Positions 1 through 8,790 of a stretch of DNA of 64,000 nucleotides are shown here, in pieces. This DNA comes from Nocardia concava NBRC 100430 (GTDB lineage: Bacteria > Actinomycetota > Actinomycetes > Mycobacteriales > Mycobacteriaceae). Positions within the stretch are counted from its first letter, which is position 1, and each line of letters opens with the position of its first letter. Position numbers and translations under genes: made by a program. The stretch is from positions 78,138 to 142,137 of the forward strand of contig NZ_BAFX01000086.1 of assembly GCF_000308815.1 (NCBI RefSeq), given 5' to 3'. The notes under the pieces are model-generated. The model made no database searches, had not been told where the DNA came from, and saw nothing but the letters and a program-made list of their open reading frames with translations.

Positions 1-1150
1 CGGCGAAGAGAGGGGTGTGTTCGGAGCGGCCGGGATCGTAGCCGGTGAGGGCGGCGATGCGGTTCAGGCGGTAGTTGAGCGTATTGCGATGGACCACCAG
101 GGACTCGGCGGCCGCGACCCGATTGTGGTCGTGGGCCAGGTAGGCGCGCAGGGCGTCCATGAGGTGCTGGTGGTCGGTCAGGGGTGCCAGCAGGCCGAGC
201 AGCCAGGTGCGGGCGGGGCCGGGGCGGGCGAACTGATATTGCAGGGCGAGGTCGGCCATGCGGTAGACACCGGTCGGGCGGCCCAGTCCCAGTGCGAGGC
301 GGGCGATCTCACCCGCCTCCTCGGCACGTGACGGGACCTCGGAAACCAGTGCCGCGGTAGCGGTTCCGGCTATCACACGGACACCCGCGGCCGAGGCGAT
401 CCGTGCCACCGCGGCATCGAGCCGGGCGACCGGTTCGCTCACCGGCAGCAGTACCCAGCCCCCGGCCCGATCCAGCACGGTCAGCGCGTGTGGTGAGAGC
501 GCGTCGATCTCGCCGTGGATCACCCGCATGGCCGGGCGTACTCCGTCGACGGTGGCGGCCGCGTCGGCGGTGCGCAGCGCCACCACGTGGTAGCCGCCGA
601 GCACGATCCCGAACCGCTCGGCCAGCAGTTCGGCGGGCTTGCCCTGCAAGAGGGCTTGCGCCAGCGCGCGTTTGGCCTCCCGCTGCTCCCATCGCAGGTC
701 CTGCCGCTCATTCAGATACGACCCCGCGACCCCGGGAATCACGATGCCCAGATAGCGCAGCAGCTGCGGCACCGCACGCAGCAGTTCATCGCGTTGCTCG
801 CCCGTATTCGCTTGGGCCGCCAGGTAATTCCACGCCGCGAGCGCACCCTGGTGATACACCGACAGCACGGCGTCGAGGGGGATGCCCTCGCGGGCACGAC
901 GCACCGCGACGTCGATCATGCCGTCCAGATCGCCCGCCTGCGGCTCGCGCCCCTCCCCCAGCAGCCGCACGAACAGCCGCAGGTTGTCCTCCGCCCGATG
1001 GATCAGGTCCCGCTCGATCATGTCGCGCGGCAGCCGCTCGTAGTCCGGGACGCTGCGCACCACCGCGGCCACCATCTCCCGGGCCGCCTCGGGCAGATGG
1101 GCCGCCAGGAATTCGGTGACGGGCGCGGGATCCTCCGCTGCGGTACTCAC
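1..1150 (-). CDS. PucR/CdaR-type transcriptional regulator, C-terminal end outside window
   Basis: A long minus-strand frame is open from a GTG at 1150 to the left edge (about 382 codons), so the C terminus is missing. Near the edge it reads LRAYLAHDHNRVAAAESL followed by HRNTLNYRLNRI. This is the helix-turn-helix of the PucR C-terminal domain (HTH_30), which also occurs in CdaR sugar-diacid regulators. The upstream part lacks the purine-catabolism N-terminal domain and probably holds the GGDEF-like middle region. The gene is divergent from the secreted lipase starting at 1346, with a 195-bp spacer, so it may control that gene. An inverted pair of ACATTGTG boxes lies in the spacer. The ligand is unknown. 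The GTG at 1150 is the best N terminus I can see, but no strong ribosome-binding site decides it. Confidence 0.82.
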   Translation of the reverse strand, partial: MSTAAEDPAPVTEFLAAHLPEAAREMVAAVVRSVPDYERLPRDMIERDLIHRAEDNLRLFVRLLGEGREPQAGDLDGMIDVAVRRAREGIPLDAVLSVYHQGALAAWNYLAAQANTGEQRDELLRAVPQLLRYLGIVIPGVAGSYLNERQDLRWEQREAKRALAQALLQGKPAELLAERFGIVLGGYHVVALRTADAAATVDGVRPAMRVIHGEIDALSPHALTVLDRAGGWVLLPVSEPVARLDAAVARIASAAGVRVIAGTATAALVSEVPSRAEEAGEIARLALGLGRPTGVYRMADLALQYQFARPGPARTWLLGLLAPLTDHQHLMDALRAYLAHDHNRVAAAESLVVHRNTLNYRLNRIAALTGYDPGRSEHTPLFA

Positions 1151-1154
1151 AGCC

Positions 1155-1323
1155 ACATTGTGACCCCGACCGAATCCGTTCGCACGGCACATGATTCCAA
1201 CAGGGCTGATAGCCGCGACCACATCGGTGATTCCTGTCATTCGAACAAACCCGGCCACCGAACCCTGAGTTCGCGCACAGTGACCACGGCCTGCCTCGTC
1301 TGAGACGGTTTAGCCCACAATGT
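1155..1323. promoter_or_regulatory. Divergent promoter region with inverted ACATTGTG boxes
   Basis: ACATTGTG stands at 1155-1162, just upstream of the PucR-type start, and its reverse complement CACAATGT at 1316-1323, just upstream of the lipase start. Each box is therefore oriented the same way relative to its own gene. Eight-base matches are weak evidence. This is a candidate regulator-binding pair only. Confidence 0.25.
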
Positions 1324-1345
1324 CGTGGCGGAGAAGAGGGATCCG

Positions 1346-2752
1346 ATGACCGGTCAGGGATGGGTAGGGCGCAGGCCGATGGTCGTGGCGGGCATGGCCG
1401 CCGCACTGCTGATTTCGGTGGCGCAGGCCACCGCGCTCGCGGAACCGGCCCGCGATATCGCGGTGGAACCACCGCCCGCCGTGACCCTGCCGCCGGAGGT
1501 CGACGACTTCTATCAGCCCCCGGCCGGGCAGGTGGCGGCCGCGCAGCCGGGTGAGATCCTGCGGGCGCGGCGGATCAATCCGGCGTACTTCGGGCTGGTG
1601 CAGTTGAACATCGACGCCTGGCAGCTGTCGTATCGCACCACCAACAGCTTCGGGGAGGCCATTTCGACGGTCACCACCGTGCTGGTGCCGCGCGGCCCCG
1701 CACCCGAGGGCGGGCGGAAGCTGTTGTCATATCAGATCGCCGAGGACAGCGCCGCCCAGTACTGTGCGCCGTCCTATGTGATCCAATCCGGCTCGCTCCC
1801 TCTGGATTACGTGAATGCCGCCGAGACGATGATTCCCATCGCGGCGGGGGTCGGCCAGGGCTGGACGGTGGCGCTCCCCGACTACGAGGGACCGCATTCC
1901 TCCTACGGCACTTCGAAACTCAATGCCCAGGCCACTCTCGACGGCATTCGGGCCGCCGAGAGCTTCTCCCCCGCACAGCTTTCCGGTGCGGGCACCCCGA
2001 CGGCTCTGTGGGGCTATTCCGGCGGCACCGTGCCGTCGTCGTTCGCGGCGGAGATCGCGAAAGACTATGCGCCCGAACTGAATATCGTCGGCGTGGCAGC
2101 GGGCGGCATCGCCGCCGCGGATTACCCGACGGCATTGCGGCACAACAACCGGGGCCTGTACACCGGCCTGGTCATGGGTGTCTTCGCCGGGATCGCCGGT
2201 GAGTATCCGGAGGTCCGCGACATGCTCCGCGACGGTGTGGTGGATCCGGTGAGCAAGCTGCTGCTCGCCTCCAAACAGCTGCTGTGCCACCCGATGGGCA
2301 CCGCGCTCGTCCCGTTCTACGACTACTTGGGCGCCTTCGGATTCCAGGGCGATCCGTTGCAACATCCCGCAGTACAACGCTTTCTGGCCGAGAACTCCCT
2401 CGGCCAGCACACGCCGTCCATGCCGGTATACATCTATCACGCCCAATACGACGAGATCCTGCCCAACGCGGGCGTCGACCGCCTGGTGGACAAGTACTGC
2501 GCGGAGGGCGCGCCCAGCGTCGTCTACGACCGGGAACTGCTGGCCGAGCACATCTCCGGAGTCGCCGGACAGCTGCCGGGCGCGTTCCACTGGCTGCGCG
2601 ATCGCCTCAACGGCGTAAGCGCCCCCGACGGCTGCACGATCAGCGATCCGACCTTCGTGATGGCCGAACCGCGGTTCTGGCAGACCCTCGGGGAGATCCT
2701 GCCCACCGCCGTGCAGGCGCTGTTCGGTCAGGCCATCGGCGCGGGCAGGTAG
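1346..2752 (+). CDS. Secreted lipase, LIP family
   Basis: This is a triacylglycerol-lipase-type alpha/beta hydrolase of the secretory LIP family (Candida lipase-like, common in nocardiae), 468 residues. The ATG at 1346 is preferred over an in-frame GTG at 1325 because GAAGAGGG lies just upstream of it. An N-terminal Arg-Arg pair, a hydrophobic stretch rich in Ala/Leu/Val and an Ala-x-Ala-type end at about residue 32 form a signal peptide. The nucleophile elbow is GYSGG, with Ser near residue 225. A YHAQYDEILP segment and a later LLAEHISG are likely to supply the acid and the histidine. The protein is probably exported and acts on host or environmental lipid esters. It is divergent from a PucR-type regulator. 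Its stop is 31 bp from the convergent apt gene. Confidence 0.88.
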   Translation: MTGQGWVGRRPMVVAGMAAALLISVAQATALAEPARDIAVEPPPAVTLPPEVDDFYQPPAGQVAAAQPGEILRARRINPAYFGLVQLNIDAWQLSYRTTNSFGEAISTVTTVLVPRGPAPEGGRKLLSYQIAEDSAAQYCAPSYVIQSGSLPLDYVNAAETMIPIAAGVGQGWTVALPDYEGPHSSYGTSKLNAQATLDGIRAAESFSPAQLSGAGTPTALWGYSGGTVPSSFAAEIAKDYAPELNIVGVAAGGIAAADYPTALRHNNRGLYTGLVMGVFAGIAGEYPEVRDMLRDGVVDPVSKLLLASKQLLCHPMGTALVPFYDYLGAFGFQGDPLQHPAVQRFLAENSLGQHTPSMPVYIYHAQYDEILPNAGVDRLVDKYCAEGAPSVVYDRELLAEHISGVAGQLPGAFHWLRDRLNGVSAPDGCTISDPTFVMAEPRFWQTLGEILPTAVQALFGQAIGAGR

Positions 2753-2783
2753 CTCACGTGTATTCGGCCGGCGAGCAAAGTGT

Positions 2784-3356
2784 TCAGAGCTTGACGATCG
2801 AGGTCACCGGGTAATCGCCCTGGCGCTCACGGCCGTTGAGGAAACCGAGCTCGAGCACCACCGCGGCCGCGACCACCTCGGCCCCGGCGGCGATGAAGAG
2901 CTCGGCCGCCGCGGCCAGGGTGCCACCGGTGGCGAGCACATCGTCGAGCAGCAGCACCTTGCGGCCGCGCAGGTCGATGCCGTCGGCGGGGATCTCCAGT
3001 GCGGCCGAACCGTATTCGAGGGTGTACTCGCGGCTGTGCACCGGCGGCGGCAGCTTGCCCGCCTTGCGGACGGCGATCACGCCGGTGCCGAGCACCGCCG
3101 CGACACCCGCGCCGAGCAGGAAGCCGCGAGCGTCGACACCGGCCACCAGGTCGGCGTCGGGGGCGCAGGCGGCGAAGCAGTCCAGCACCGAGCGGAAGCC
3201 CTCGGAGTCCGCGAACACCGGGGTGAGATCGGCGAATCGCACACCGGGCGTGGGGAAGTCGTCGTGCCAGCGGGTCAGCCGCTGCACCGCCTCACCGGCC
3301 TTGGCCGCTCGTTCTCCCGCCACTTCCGCCGTCTCCAACATCTCGTGCTTGCTCAT
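2784..3356 (-). CDS. apt: Adenine phosphoribosyltransferase
   Basis: It makes AMP from adenine and PRPP in purine salvage, in the cytosol. The 190-residue protein has the PRPP-binding signature LLLDDVLATGGT near residue 133, and the family segment GVDARGFLLGAGVA. An N-terminal extension of about 20 residues before the conserved part (RLTRWHDDFPTPGVRFADLTPV) is usual in actinobacteria. It follows the peptide-binding lipoprotein gene by 40 bp in the same direction, matching the mycobacterial secD-secF-SBP-apt order. The gene that normally follows (relA/rsh) is not in the window; a convergent lipase takes its place. Confidence 0.95.
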   Translation of the reverse strand: MSKHEMLETAEVAGERAAKAGEAVQRLTRWHDDFPTPGVRFADLTPVFADSEGFRSVLDCFAACAPDADLVAGVDARGFLLGAGVAAVLGTGVIAVRKAGKLPPPVHSREYTLEYGSAALEIPADGIDLRGRKVLLLDDVLATGGTLAAAAELFIAAGAEVVAAAVVLELGFLNGRERQGDYPVTSIVKL

Positions 3357-3396
3357 CTACACCCACACTCCTCATCCACCACGCCCATCAGGGCGT

Positions 3397-5124
3397 TCAC
3401 CGTTTCAGCACCCAGCGATCCATGTTCCAGCCCGCGCCCGCCCGGGTGGGGCTGGCGATTCCGTTCTCCATGCCGTCCCCGAACGCGACGGTGCGAGGTC
3501 CGGCGAACAGCGGAATCGAGGGCATCTCGCTCCAGAGCAGGTTCTCCTGCTCGGTCAGCAGGTTCAGCACGACGCCCGAGTTGTCCTCGGCGGCAAGCTG
3601 ATCCGCGATGGCATCGTAGCGGCCATTGCCGAAGCGGCCGAAATTCAGGCCCGCGCCGGTGCGCAGCGACGCGATGGCGTCGGTCGCGGTCAGGGTGCCG
3701 GAGGGTCCCGGCATGCCCGCGGTGCCGCCCAGGACGGCGTCCACTTTGCCCTCGGTGAGCTGCGACGCGGTGAAATCCGGTGCGCCCGCGTCGATCACCG
3801 TGATGCCCGCGGGCTTGCAGGCGGCGGCGATGGCGGCGACCGTGGCCGCGCGCCGCTCATCGGGCTTCACATAGCCGATGCGCACGGTCTGGTTGGCCAG
3901 CGGGCCCGCGGCGGCCGGCGACGCGTCGCCACCGCCCTTGTACTTGTCGCCCGCGCCCGCGATCGACGGGTAGTAGATCGAATCCTGTTGCACGGTCCGC
4001 GAATTCAGCAATCCGGCGCCGAGCCCGAGCTTGACGTCGTAGTCGGGATGCCCGAACTTGTCGAACAGCGCCTGGCGCGGCACGCACGACGCGAACGCCC
4101 GGCGCGCGCCGGGCGAATCGAAGACGCCGCCGGTGGCCAGCACCAGCTGCTCGACGCCGCGGCCGGGCAGGTTCTGCTTGTGGAACCCGCCCAGGCCGAC
4201 CTCGCCCAGCGAGCCCGCGCCCACGTCGAGCACGCCGACGGAGTTGTCGGCCACCTTCGACTTCAGATCGGAATGCCGGTCCCACACCACGATTCGCGGC
4301 GTGCGGGGCTGATTGCCCCACCACTTCTCGTTCTTCACCAGCACCAGACCGTCCTTGTCGCCGAAGGAGTCGATCCGGTACGGGCCCGAGGAGGGCAGCA
4401 CCGTCAGGTCCAGCTTGCCGGGGGTGAGCTTCCAGCCGTTGTTCCAGAAGTCGGCCATTCGCTCGAGCGTGGGCTGATCACCGGTCTGCACCGGGGTCAC
4501 CACGTTCGGGATCTTCACCTGGGTGGCGATCACGTGCGCGGGCATCATCTCGGCGGCGTTGAACAGCGTCTTCCACGCCGAATAGTGCTTGCCCGGACGG
4601 AACACCACGGTGGCGTCCTTGGATCCGGGCTGGCAGTCGACCCGCTCGATATCGCGGTAGCCGTCGGTGCCCGCGGCGTCGAACATCGGAATCGGCCCGC
4701 CCGGACCGGCCTTGGTGAACCGTCCGCTGCGCGCCGCCCAGGTCAGCACCAGATCGTCACACGAGGTGGTGATGCCGTCGGAGTAGGTGCCCTCCGGATT
4801 GAGCCGGTACTGGATGGTCTGCGTCTCGCCCGGCACCTCTTTCGCGGTGCCGGTGTCGGTGTCGGCCACCGGCTGCCCGTCGGGGCCGGTGTAGAAGAAC
4901 CCGGTCAGCACCCGCGAGAACACCGCGGCCGCACCGCTGTTCGCGCCGAGGGTGCTGGAGCCGTTGTAGCTGGCGATGACCGCGTCCACGCCGTACCCGA
5001 TGGAGGGCACCTGGTTCTTGGAGGAACATCCGGCCAGCGCGCCGGCGGCGAGGGCTCCCGCCACCAGCGCGACAGCGGTCCGGCGCACTGCCGGGTGATT
5101 GCGAACTACCTTGTCCTGCTTCAC
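3397..5124 (-). CDS. Peptide-type ABC substrate-binding lipoprotein (family 5)
   Basis: This is an extracytoplasmic solute-binding protein of the DppA/OppA family (SBP_bac_5), 575 residues, homologous by position to the mycobacterial lipoprotein between secF and apt. I place the start at the GTG at 5124, which has GGGGG about 10 bases upstream. The reading frame continues further upstream, but only as antisense-like Arg-rich sequence overlapping secF. The N terminus is basic and then hydrophobic, ending in the lipobox LAGC, with Cys near residue 29. It starts 20 bp after the secF stop and no permease or ATPase gene is beside it. Its ligand is therefore unknown, and a link to the Sec machinery is only suggested by the conserved neighbourhood. 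Confidence 0.87.
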   Translation of the reverse strand: MKQDKVVRNHPAVRRTAVALVAGALAAGALAGCSSKNQVPSIGYGVDAVIASYNGSSTLGANSGAAAVFSRVLTGFFYTGPDGQPVADTDTGTAKEVPGETQTIQYRLNPEGTYSDGITTSCDDLVLTWAARSGRFTKAGPGGPIPMFDAAGTDGYRDIERVDCQPGSKDATVVFRPGKHYSAWKTLFNAAEMMPAHVIATQVKIPNVVTPVQTGDQPTLERMADFWNNGWKLTPGKLDLTVLPSSGPYRIDSFGDKDGLVLVKNEKWWGNQPRTPRIVVWDRHSDLKSKVADNSVGVLDVGAGSLGEVGLGGFHKQNLPGRGVEQLVLATGGVFDSPGARRAFASCVPRQALFDKFGHPDYDVKLGLGAGLLNSRTVQQDSIYYPSIAGAGDKYKGGGDASPAAAGPLANQTVRIGYVKPDERRAATVAAIAAACKPAGITVIDAGAPDFTASQLTEGKVDAVLGGTAGMPGPSGTLTATDAIASLRTGAGLNFGRFGNGRYDAIADQLAAEDNSGVVLNLLTEQENLLWSEMPSIPLFAGPRTVAFGDGMENGIASPTRAGAGWNMDRWVLKR

Positions 5125-5143
5125 CGTCGCGAACCCCCGCCCG

Positions 5144-6379
5144 TCAGTGCCGTCGATTCTGTCGTTTCCCGGTCGGCCGGGCGCCGGGCCGCGGCGCTCC
5201 CGTGTTCTGACGGCGCGGCCCGCTGTCGCGCACGGTGGCAACCGCATCCGACCCCCGCGTGGCCGCGCCCGCGCGCGACGCCGCGGCGGAACCGACGCGC
5301 TCCTTGCCCGCGCCCGAGCGCCGGGCCAGCACCTTCTTGGTGTGCGCGGCCACCGGGCCCCACTTCTCCTTGATCGACACCAGGATCGGCACCGCGAAGA
5401 AGATCGACGAGTAGCCACCCACGATCATGCCGACCAGCTGCACCAGCGCCAGGTCCTTGAGGGTGCCGACACCCAGCAGCCACACCGCGATCACCAGCAT
5501 GCCGATGATCGGCAGGATGCCGATGACGGTGGTGTTGATCGAGCGCATCAGGGTCTGGTTGGCCGCCAGGTTCGCCTTCTCCGCGTAGGTGTGCTTGTTC
5601 AGGTGCAGCACGCCGCGCGTGTTCTCCTCCACCTTGTCGAACACGACCACGTTGTCGTAGAGGACGTAACCCAGAATCGTGAGCAGACCGATGACCGCCG
5701 CCGGCGTCACCTCGAAGCCGACCAGCGAGTAGATGCCCGCGGTCACGACGAGGTTGAAGAACAGCGAGCCGATGGCCGCGATCGACATATCGCGTTCGAA
5801 GCGGATCGCGATGTAGATCATGGTCAGCACCACGAACACCACCAGCGCCAGCAACGCCTTGTGAGTGACCTGGCTACCCCAGGTCTCACTGATCTGCGCG
5901 ACGCTGATGGCATTGCGGCTGGGCTGGCCGCTCGAATCCTTCGGGTGGAAGGCCTCGAACAGCGCGTTCTGCAGCTTGTCGGCCTGCTCGGCGGACAGCG
6001 AATCCGAGCGGACCTGGATGGTGGCCGAGGAACCCGAGCCCACCTTCTGGGTGGTCACCGGATCGTGGCCGAGGGTGGCCCGGTAGATGTCGTCCACCTT
6101 CGAGGTGGTGACATCGGCGGCGGCGGGCAGCTGGATGCGGGAGCCACCGGCGAAGTCGATGCCCAGGGTGAAACCCTTGATACCCATGCTCAACGCGGCG
6201 ATCGCGATGAGCGCCGCCGCGATGGCGTAGTACACCTTGCGCTTGCCGACGATCTCGAAACCGCCGGTGCCGGTGTACAGCCGCTCGAACAGGCTGTGCT
6301 TCTTGCCCGAAACCGCGGCCTCGTAATCGAGTTCGCTCTCGGAATCCACCGCGGTGGGAGAGGACTTCGCCATGATCAC
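5144..6379 (-). CDS. secF: Protein translocase subunit SecF
   Basis: This is the RND-like membrane partner of SecD, which uses the proton motive force to help SecYEG/SecA release exported proteins. The protein has 411 residues. The N terminus has a first membrane helix, then FTLGIDFAGGSRIQL, the conserved P1-entry motif. Five more helices follow in the second half, including YVLYDNVVVFDKVEENTR, the typical SecF conserved loop. The C-terminal tail is long, basic and rich in Arg/Ala/Gly. Start and secD stop overlap by four bases, so the two are translationally coupled. The order is yajC-secD-secF. Confidence 0.96.
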   Translation of the reverse strand: MIMAKSSPTAVDSESELDYEAAVSGKKHSLFERLYTGTGGFEIVGKRKVYYAIAAALIAIAALSMGIKGFTLGIDFAGGSRIQLPAAADVTTSKVDDIYRATLGHDPVTTQKVGSGSSATIQVRSDSLSAEQADKLQNALFEAFHPKDSSGQPSRNAISVAQISETWGSQVTHKALLALVVFVVLTMIYIAIRFERDMSIAAIGSLFFNLVVTAGIYSLVGFEVTPAAVIGLLTILGYVLYDNVVVFDKVEENTRGVLHLNKHTYAEKANLAANQTLMRSINTTVIGILPIIGMLVIAVWLLGVGTLKDLALVQLVGMIVGGYSSIFFAVPILVSIKEKWGPVAAHTKKVLARRSGAGKERVGSAAASRAGAATRGSDAVATVRDSGPRRQNTGAPRPGARPTGKRQNRRH

Positions 6380-8073
6380 GCCTCCTTCACCAGGACACCG
6401 GCCGCGGCCTTGCGTTCCTGTGCAAGCTCTGCAATAGCGCCCAGACCGTTCACCGACGGCTTCGCCCAGAACGGCGAGCGCGAAACCAGCATCATCAGCG
6501 GCGCGGTCACCAGGTACAGCACGATGACGTCGAGCACGGTGGTCAGACCGAGGGTGAAGGCGAAGCCCTTCACCTGACCGGCGGCCAGCACGTAGAGCAC
6601 CGCGGAGGCGATGAGCGACACCGTCTTACCCGAGAGGTTGGTGCGCTGGGCGCGCTGCCAGCCGCGCGGGACGGCCGAGCGGAAACTGCGGCCCTCGCGC
6701 ATCTGGTCCTTGATGCGTTCGAAGAAGACCACGAAGGAGTCGGCCGTCATACCGATACCGATGATCAGACCCGCGATACCGGCCAGGTCGAGGGTGAAGT
6801 TGATCCACCTGCCCAGCAACACGATCAGCGCGTACACCGCCACACCGGCCGCGAGCAGCGAGAATCCGGCCAGGAAGCCCAGCATGCGGTAGTAGAGCAG
6901 GCAGTAGAGCAGCACCGCCGCCAGGCCGATCGCGCCGGCGATCAGACCCGCGCGCAGCGAGGACAGGCCCAGGGTGGCCGACACCGTCTCGGCCTCGGAA
7001 GTGGCGAACGACAGCGGCAGCGAACCGTACTTCAGCGAGTTCGCGAGTTCCTTGGCGCTGGTGCCGTTGAAGTTGCCGGAGATCTGGGTGCTGCCGCCGA
7101 ACTGGCCGCCGGACTCGACCCGCGGGGCGCTGACCACCTTGGTGTCCAGGGCGAAGGCCAGCTGCTTGCCGACGTACTGGTTGGTCAGGTTGCCCCAGGC
7201 ATCCGAACCACTCGACTTGAACTCGACATTCACGACCCAGCGGCCCTGGCGGGTGTCCAGGGTGCCCTGCGCGTCCTTGATCTCCTGGCCGTCCAGCTTG
7301 GACTTGTCCAGCAGGTAGACCTCGGTGCCGTCGGTGTTGCAGGTGACCAGCGGCAGGTTCGGATCGTCATTGCCCTGCAACGGATCCGGCTTGCTGCAGT
7401 CCATGGTCGCCATGGCCTGCAACTGCGCGCTCTGATCGGTGCTCTGCCGCAACGCCTTCGCGGCCGCGATCTCGGCCTGGGCCTGCTGCTGAGGCGATCC
7501 GCCCGGAGCAGGGGCCGGAGTCGGCGACGGGGACGTCGGAGCCTGCGCCGGGAACACCCGGTTCTGCGGCGCCGGGGCCTCACTGGTCGGCGCCTCGGTG
7601 GTCGGCGTCGGCGTGGGCGTCGCGGTGTCGGTGGCGGGCGGGGTGGTGGGCTGGCCGGCCGCGGGCTGCTGCGGGGCCTGCTTGCCGACCTGCGGCGCGG
7701 TCACGTTCAACACCGGGCGCACGTACAGCTTGGCGGTGGTCGCCAGCGACTTCGCCTGCGCGCCATCGTCACCCGGGACCGTGATCACCAGGTTGTCGCC
7801 GTCGATGACGACCTCCGACCCGGCGACGCCGAGACCGTTGACGCGCTTCTCGATAATGCTCTGTGCCTGCTTGAGGCTGTCCTGGCTCGGCTTCCCGCCG
7901 TCGGGAGTGCGCGGCGTCAGGGTGACGCGGGTTCCGCCCTGCAGATCGATGCCGAGCTTCGGGGTGTGGTGCTTGTCGCCGGTGAGGAAGATCAGGCCGA
8001 ACAACAAAGCCACCAGCGCGGCGTAGACGCCGAGCAGGCGCAGTGGATGCGCCGTTCCCTGAGAAGGTGGCAC
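6376..8073 (-). CDS. secD: Protein translocase subunit SecD
   Basis: SecD works with SecF in protein export across the cytoplasmic membrane. The protein has 565 residues. It has one N-terminal helix, the motif GIDLQGGTRVTL, and a periplasmic domain. Within that domain is a long Pro/Thr/Gln-rich insertion (around residues 140-200) seen in actinobacterial SecD proteins. The C-terminal five-helix region contains GIGMTADSFVVFFERIKDQ, the SecD signature. secF begins within its last codons. It is separated from yajC by about 120 bp, so it may have its own promoter or be read through. Confidence 0.96.
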   Translation of the reverse strand: MPPSQGTAHPLRLLGVYAALVALLFGLIFLTGDKHHTPKLGIDLQGGTRVTLTPRTPDGGKPSQDSLKQAQSIIEKRVNGLGVAGSEVVIDGDNLVITVPGDDGAQAKSLATTAKLYVRPVLNVTAPQVGKQAPQQPAAGQPTTPPATDTATPTPTPTTEAPTSEAPAPQNRVFPAQAPTSPSPTPAPAPGGSPQQQAQAEIAAAKALRQSTDQSAQLQAMATMDCSKPDPLQGNDDPNLPLVTCNTDGTEVYLLDKSKLDGQEIKDAQGTLDTRQGRWVVNVEFKSSGSDAWGNLTNQYVGKQLAFALDTKVVSAPRVESGGQFGGSTQISGNFNGTSAKELANSLKYGSLPLSFATSEAETVSATLGLSSLRAGLIAGAIGLAAVLLYCLLYYRMLGFLAGFSLLAAGVAVYALIVLLGRWINFTLDLAGIAGLIIGIGMTADSFVVFFERIKDQMREGRSFRSAVPRGWQRAQRTNLSGKTVSLIASAVLYVLAAGQVKGFAFTLGLTTVLDVIVLYLVTAPLMMLVSRSPFWAKPSVNGLGAIAELAQERKAAAGVLVKEA

Positions 8074-8195
8074 GTTACTTATCTCCTAGGCGGGGTCGGT
8101 GGTGGAACGGGTGTGGGTACACACCGCAGCGCCATCGGCCGCCGGATGCTCTTCGTTCATGACAGCGAGCGGGCGGCCGATGGCGCTGGGAGTGA

Positions 8196-8573
8196 TCAGT
8201 CCTTGGTCAGCTTCGGCGCGTCATCGGCGGCGTCGACATGATTGTCGGAACCCGCCTCGGCGGTCTCGGCGGTCACGGCCGAGGTCTCCTCGGTGGCGTC
8301 GCCCTCGGTCTGCACGTCGTCGTCGTTGCGCACCTCGCGGATCGACTGCCGCAGCCAGGTGGTGACGATCTCCTCGGCGATCTCGAGATCGACGGTGGTG
8401 TCATCGAGTTCGACCACGGTGCCGAAGAGCCCCGACGTGGTGACGACGCGGTCACCGACCTTCAGGTCGTTCTGCATATCGGTCACCTTGGCCATCTCGC
8501 GCTTCTGGCGGCGGACGCCCAGGAACATCGGGATGAGCAGAGCAACCAGCAGCAGCGGCAGCAGAAGGTCCAT
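8196..8573 (-). CDS. yajC: Preprotein translocase accessory subunit YajC
   Basis: This is a small single-pass membrane protein of the SecDF-YajC complex, 125 residues. The N-terminal helix (MDLLLPLLLVALLIPMFLG) is followed by a basic RRQKRE anchor. Next comes the YajC core LKVGDRVVTTSGLFGTVVEL. The C-terminal tail is acidic and rich in Glu, Ala and Thr, as in mycobacterial relatives. It is the first gene of the yajC-secD-secF-lipoprotein-apt run. Confidence 0.93.
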   Translation of the reverse strand: MDLLLPLLLVALLIPMFLGVRRQKREMAKVTDMQNDLKVGDRVVTTSGLFGTVVELDDTTVDLEIAEEIVTTWLRQSIREVRNDDDVQTEGDATEETSAVTAETAEAGSDNHVDAADDAPKLTKD

Positions 8574-8748
8574 CGTCGAAGTCAGCCCCTAGTCAATGGT
8601 CGGATGGGTGCAGTTCCCACACAGTCTGCCAGTACACCCTGAGAGACGGCGCGCCGACCTGTAATCGAATGCCCTGGGTTTCGCGCAGGGCTGATTCATT
8701 TGAATATTCCGGTCGATGTTCCCCGCCGGGCTCGTTCAATCAGCCGGG

Positions 8749-8784
8749 CTGCGCGGTCGGCCGCCGACCATGCCGACCGCGCAG
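8749..8784 (-). terminator. Hairpin terminator after the monooxygenase gene
   Basis: CTGCGCGGTCGGC at 8749-8761 pairs perfectly with GCCGACCGCGCAG at 8772-8784 (13-bp stem, 10-base loop). It begins seven bases beyond the stop of the minus-strand monooxygenase. It lacks a clear U-tract, as is common for GC-rich actinobacterial terminators. Confidence 0.7.
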
Positions 8785-8790
8785 TCCCAC

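Noticed and set aside
12..1303. Plus-strand open frames over the PucR-type gene.
   Set aside because: The minus-strand frame has the PucR helix-turn-helix and a divergent neighbour; the plus-strand products are low-complexity.
2836..5373. A long plus-strand frame opposite apt and the peptide-binding lipoprotein.
   Set aside because: Both minus-strand genes have clear family motifs; this is their antisense image.
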